Assembly: GCF_000496835.1 (NCBI RefSeq)
Contig: NZ_KI543238.1
Coordinates: forward strand, 338,229-402,228
Source of the DNA: Thalassobacillus devorans MSP14
GTDB taxonomy: Bacteria > Bacillota > Bacilli > Bacillales > Halobacillaceae
DNA length: 64,000 bases
Reading direction: 5' to 3'
Both the position numbers and the translations under genes were made by a program. This document shows, one piece after another, positions 61,095 to 64,000 of the stretch; positions within the stretch are counted from its first letter, which is position 1; each line of letters begins with the position of its first letter. The notes under the pieces were generated by a model. The model did not search any database, was not told the origin of the DNA, and saw only the letters and a list, made by a program, of their open reading frames with translations.

Positions 61095-61944
61095 AAGTTT
61101 CCTGACCTACGAATTTCTTCAGAATGCTGCACTTGCGGGAATCATGATTGGATTTGTAGCCCCGCTGCTTGGTGTATTCATTGTGGTCCGAAGGTTATCG
61201 CTGATTGCAGATGCCCTGTCTCATATTACGTTGACTGGAATCGCAGCAAGCTTGCTATTAGAAAAACGGATCAATGCTATCAACGAATGGAATCCAGTAT
61301 ATATGGGGATGGCTTTTTCAGTTGCCGGGGCAGTGCTGATTGAAAAGCTGAGAAAAGTTTATAAACATTATGAAGAGCTGGCTATCCCTATTATTTTATC
61401 CGGAGGAATCGGGCTTGGGGTTATTCTTATATCTTTGGCAGATGGTTTCAATACGGATTTATTCAGTTATTTATTCGGAAGTGTTACAGCAGTCAGCCGC
61501 TCGAACATGCTGACAGTTTTTATAATCACAATCCTTGTAGCAGCTATTGTTCTTTTATTTTATAAAGAGCTGTTTGTGCTTTCCTTTGATGAAGAGCATG
61601 CATCCGTGTCCGGGGTGAATGGAAAATTGATCCATTTGATGTTTATCGTGATGGTCGCCCTGGTGATTGCTTCGGCGATGCAAATTGTAGGTATTCTGCT
61701 TGTATCAGCACTGATGACGCTACCAGTAGCAGCCGCATTACGTATCGCAAAAAGTTTCAAGCAGACGATCGGTTTATCGATCTTTTTTGGTGAGCTTTCG
61801 GTCATCATAGGGTTGATCACTTCTTATCAATTAAGTGTACCGCCGGGTGGTACGATTGTGGTGACCGCCATTCTTATTTTAATAATGGCGATTACGTATC
61901 GGAAGGTTTCGACTCAATTTTCATTAAAGGGTGAAGCGTTATGA
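61087..61944 (+). CDS. adcB: Zinc ABC transporter permease
   Basis: Encodes 285 residues with about eight hydrophobic segments of the ABC-3 (metal) permease family: FLQNAALAGIMIGFVAPLLG, VVRRLSLIADALSHITLTGI, SALMTLPVAAALRIAKSFKQ. His and Asp residues of the second segment line the metal path. It overlaps adcC by eight bases and zur by four. Confidence 0.93.
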   Translation: MIESFLTYEFLQNAALAGIMIGFVAPLLGVFIVVRRLSLIADALSHITLTGIAASLLLEKRINAINEWNPVYMGMAFSVAGAVLIEKLRKVYKHYEELAIPIILSGGIGLGVILISLADGFNTDLFSYLFGSVTAVSRSNMLTVFIITILVAAIVLLFYKELFVLSFDEEHASVSGVNGKLIHLMFIVMVALVIASAMQIVGILLVSALMTLPVAAALRIAKSFKQTIGLSIFFGELSVIIGLITSYQLSVPPGGTIVVTAILILIMAITYRKVSTQFSLKGEAL

Positions 61945-62354
61945 ATATCGAAAAAGCGATCAACAAACTGAAGGAAAAAGGGTATAAGCGCACAAAGCAG
62001 CGGGAACGTATTTTAGAAATTTTCGCCGAACAGGATCAAGGTTATATTCCAGCTAAGGTGATTCTAAAAGAAATACAGAAAGACTTTCCCGGTGTAAGCT
62101 ATGATACGATTTATCGGAATTTATACCTGCTAGCGGATGAACATGTCCTTGAATCGACAGAGCTGGAAGGGGAGAAGCATTTTCGGTTTCATTGTGATAC
62201 TCACGGGCATCATCATCATTTTATCTGCACAGCATGCGGGAAAACAAAAGCATTAGAATTCTGTCCGATGGATAAAATATCACAAAGCCTGGATGGATAT
62301 GCAGTAGATGACCATAAATTTGAAATTTATGGTAAGTGTCCAGGGTGTTTATAA
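61941..62354 (+). CDS. zur: Zur, zinc uptake repressor (Fur family)
   Basis: Encodes 137 residues. Winged-helix domain (about 1-80; KRTKQRERILEIFAE, SYDTIYRNLYLLADEHVLE), then the dimer domain with HGHHHHFICTACGKTKALEF and the closing CPGC. The two CxxC pairs bind structural zinc, and the His cluster the sensory metal. The Zur boxes before adcC and the position within the uptake operon support Zur over Fur or PerR. ATG overlaps the adcB stop. Confidence 0.92.
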   Translation: MNIEKAINKLKEKGYKRTKQRERILEIFAEQDQGYIPAKVILKEIQKDFPGVSYDTIYRNLYLLADEHVLESTELEGEKHFRFHCDTHGHHHHFICTACGKTKALEFCPMDKISQSLDGYAVDDHKFEIYGKCPGCL

Positions 62355-62390
62355 GATAAGCGTATCGGGTTAAGGTACGCTTATTTTTCT
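62355..62390 (+). terminator. Terminator between zur and adcA
   Basis: ATAAGCGTA / TACGCTTAT with an 11-base loop followed by TTTTTCT, right after the zur stop codon. Confidence 0.8.
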
Positions 62391-62429
62391 CTGTAATTAA
62401 GATGTGGGGAGAAGAGGGAGGATAAGAGG

Positions 62430-63395
62430 ATGAAGAAGTATTTACTATTTATATTACTATTAACCGCTGTCTCGTTGACTGCTTGTGGAGATGACGATAG
62501 CAGCTCTGGAAAAAAAGAAAACCAAACACTAATGTTATATACGACGGTTTATCCTTTGATGGACTTTGCTGAAAAAATTGGAGGCGAATATGTAAAAGCA
62601 GAAACGATTCTTCCTCCTGGTGCAGATTCCCATACATTTGAGCCGGATACGAAACAGATGATTGAAGTAGCAGAGGCTGATGGATTCATCTACAGCAGCG
62701 AGGAATTTGAGTCTTATGCGAAGAAAATTTCTGAAGCAGTAGAAGCAGAAGATGTGAAGATTCTAGAAGCAGCTGAAGGAATCCATTTGGATTCCCATGT
62801 ACATCAACAGGATGAAGGAGAGCATGACGACAAAGAGGAAGGGCAAGACAGTACTGACGGTCATGAGCATGGAGACCATGATCCACACGTCTGGCTCGAT
62901 CCTGTCCTTTCAATTGAGCTTGCTGAAAACATCAAAGACTTTCTGATAGACCTTAAACCACAAGAGAAAAAAACTTTCGAAGCGAACTTTGAAAACCTCA
63001 AGAAGGAATTACAAGCCTTAGATACTGCATTCCATGACGAACTCGAAGTACAGCCCCATAACAAAATCGTCGTTTCACATGCAGGTTATGGCTACTGGGA
63101 ACAAGCGTATGGACTTGAACAAATTGCGGTCAGTGGTGTAAGTCCTACTGAAGAGCCATCACAAAAACAGTTAGAACAAATTATTGAAACTGCAAAAGCG
63201 AATGACCTGAACTATGTGCTGTTTGAACAAAATGTTACACCAAAGATAGCAGAAGTGGTCCAAAAAGAAATCAACGGAGAAGCCCTCCGGCTTCATAACC
63301 TATCTGTTTTAACGGAAGAAGATATCGAAGAGGGAGAAGACTATTTTAGCTTAATGTACCAGAACCTTGAAGTATTGAAACAAGCTTTGCAATAA
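62430..63395 (+). CDS. adcA: Zinc-binding lipoprotein of the ABC transporter
   Basis: Encodes 321 residues. Lipobox LTAC with Cys at about residue 19. Cluster A-I fold: TTVYPLMDFAEKIGGEYVKA, PPGADSHTFEPDTKQM (first His ligand), then a His/Asp/Glu-rich loop (about 122-150) ending HDPHVWLDP, and IVVSHAGYGYWEQAYGL and LFEQNVTPKIAEVV. The His-rich loop indicates zinc over manganese. The C-terminal ZinT-like domain of some AdcA proteins is absent. No Zur box is seen in the 39 bases between the terminator and its GGGAGG site, so expression may depend on read-through. Confidence 0.93.
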   Translation: MKKYLLFILLLTAVSLTACGDDDSSSGKKENQTLMLYTTVYPLMDFAEKIGGEYVKAETILPPGADSHTFEPDTKQMIEVAEADGFIYSSEEFESYAKKISEAVEAEDVKILEAAEGIHLDSHVHQQDEGEHDDKEEGQDSTDGHEHGDHDPHVWLDPVLSIELAENIKDFLIDLKPQEKKTFEANFENLKKELQALDTAFHDELEVQPHNKIVVSHAGYGYWEQAYGLEQIAVSGVSPTEEPSQKQLEQIIETAKANDLNYVLFEQNVTPKIAEVVQKEINGEALRLHNLSVLTEEDIEEGEDYFSLMYQNLEVLKQALQ

Positions 63396-63432
63396 TAAAC
63401 AGACTCCCATCGCAATGATTATGCTTACTTGA

Positions 63433-63486
63433 AAAAAACACCGCATAAAGGAAATGCGTCGGCATCTCCTTTGTGCGGTGTTTTTT
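63433..63486 (+). terminator. Terminator of adcA
   Basis: A long stem AACACCGCATAAAGGA-ATGC / GCATCTCCTTTGTGCGGTGTT with six T. Confidence 0.9.
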
Positions 63487-63520
63487 GTTCACCAGCAATT
63501 TATAAAATTAATGGTGTGGA

Positions 63521-63543
63521 CTAGCAAGGCGCTTGCGCTTTTA
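63521..63543. repeat. Partial family D repeat
   Basis: CAAGGCGCTTGCGCTTTTA, the right end of the 17583 and 40119 elements, directly after the stop codon of the minus-strand MFS gene. The GCGC hairpin may help end its transcript. Confidence 0.5.
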
Positions 63544-63547
63544 TTCT

Positions 63548-64000
63548 TTAGGTGTTTGATTTGATGCTTTTGAGGTTGGGTTCTGTCTTGAATATATTTG
63601 CTATAAGCACTATCGCAAGCAGGGCAACAATAACATAAAAGAATGAGATGTTCGGAAATAAATCAATGAATGCCCCACTTAAGAAAGGTCCACTGATACT
63701 GCCGACACTGAATGCAATACCACACATGATATTTCCCGCTGGAAGTAGTGATGGTGGAAGGATATCTGTCATATAAGACAGTCCCAGTGAATAAAGGGAC
63801 CCGACGCACAATCCGGCAAAAGCGAATAGTACGAACAGCCATACAGCGGAAGATTCAAATAAAGCAGCAAGAATGAAAGCAGTTATTCCTCCGGAAACCA
63901 CGATAGAAATTACTTTCTTACGGCCAATTTTGTCACTCCATACGCCTAAGGGGATTTGAGACAAAAGACTTGCTGCTGCAAAAAAAGGTATGATCAATGA
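63548..64000 (-). CDS. MFS transporter, C-terminal part (runs off the window)
   Basis: The frame is open to the window edge and shows the last 150 or so residues: the conserved cytoplasmic motif GVWSDKIGRKKVISI between membrane segments, then four or five hydrophobic stretches (FVLFAFAGLCVGSLYSLGLS, CGIAFSVGSISGPFLSGAFI, FYVIVALLAIVLIANIF). This is the pattern of the drug:H+ antiporter group. Whether a TTG at 63997 or an upstream codon beyond 64000 is the start cannot be seen; a longer protein is expected. Confidence 0.85.
   Translation of the reverse strand, partial: SLIIPFFAAASLLSQIPLGVWSDKIGRKKVISIVVSGGITAFILAALFESSAVWLFVLFAFAGLCVGSLYSLGLSYMTDILPPSLLPAGNIMCGIAFSVGSISGPFLSGAFIDLFPNISFFYVIVALLAIVLIANIFKTEPNLKSIKSNT

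Overview
The window looks like a piece of chromosome from a moderately halophilic, low-to-mid GC, probably spore-forming member of the Bacillaceae (Halobacillus, Virgibacillus or Pontibacillus type). The basis is a complete ectABC ectoine operon, an NhaC-type Na+/H+ antiporter, many genes with Bacillus subtilis counterparts (pepT, rsbR paralogue, metI with an S-box leader, ydaT, ywbE, mreBH, yflJ/yflK, ykwD, yfkJ-yfkI-yfkH, zosA, zur), strong AGGAGG-type ribosome binding sites and rho-independent terminators after most units. I see no rRNA, tRNA, CRISPR array, prophage or transposase gene.

Layout. 0-3.3 kb: TetR-controlled RND (MMPL/HAE3) exporter whose gene is split into two overlapping reading frames. 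3.3-5.4 kb: RsbR-like stressosome protein and peptidase T. 5.5-6.2 kb: composite palindromic repeat. 6.2-8.5 kb: ectC, ectB and ectA on the minus strand; the conserved ectA start position reads ATC. 8.9-20.8 kb: MATE exporter, HAD phosphatase, universal stress protein, DinB-like protein, C45 peptidase, siderophore-type N-hydroxylase, NhaC, an S-box riboswitch ahead of msrA, a repeat patch, a secreted protein with a cupin/HD-GYP protein, and a membrane transporter. 20.8-25.6 kb: metI with its S-box, DUF3231 protein, YdaT-like protein, secreted M14 carboxypeptidase and AcuI-type oxidoreductase.

25.7-35.4 kb is the most distinctive region: one plus-strand operon, hypA-hypB-hypF-hypC-hypD-hypE, a small coiled protein, a cytochrome-b5-like protein, [NiFe]-hydrogenase small and large subunits and a maturation endopeptidase, followed by a ferritin-like protein. 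The small subunit has no Tat signal and carries a CSGN proximal-cluster motif, which together point to a cytoplasmic group 2a (HupSL/Huc-like) uptake hydrogenase. HypA lacks its whole zinc-finger domain, and the b5-like protein is a candidate for a new electron exit. This is the best candidate here for an undescribed system.

35.5-45.8 kb: peroxiredoxin, small conserved proteins, GNAT, PanE-like reductase, VanY-type D,D-carboxypeptidase with LysM repeats, MreBH, YflJ, YkgJ-type cysteine-cluster protein, MOSC protein and YkwD-like CAP protein. 45.8-46.4 kb: an inverted copy of the 5.5 kb repeat module. 46.4-55.6 kb: DUF1992 protein, TetR-regulated ABC-2 exporter, SRAP protein, PAS-GGDEF-EAL protein, AGCS symporter, yfkJIH-like operon and a 36-residue protein. 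55.7-64 kb: ZosA-type metal ATPase behind a PerR-like box, an amino-acid ABC transporter lacking an ATPase gene, two more palindromic repeats, the Zur-boxed adcC-adcB-zur plus adcA zinc uptake locus, and the 3' end of an MFS gene running off the window.

Themes: osmoadaptation (ectoine, Na+/H+ exchange), metal and redox homeostasis (Zur, PerR-like control, ZosA, peroxiredoxin, MsrA), hydrogen oxidation, and a dense population of short palindromic elements, two of which carry nested insertions.
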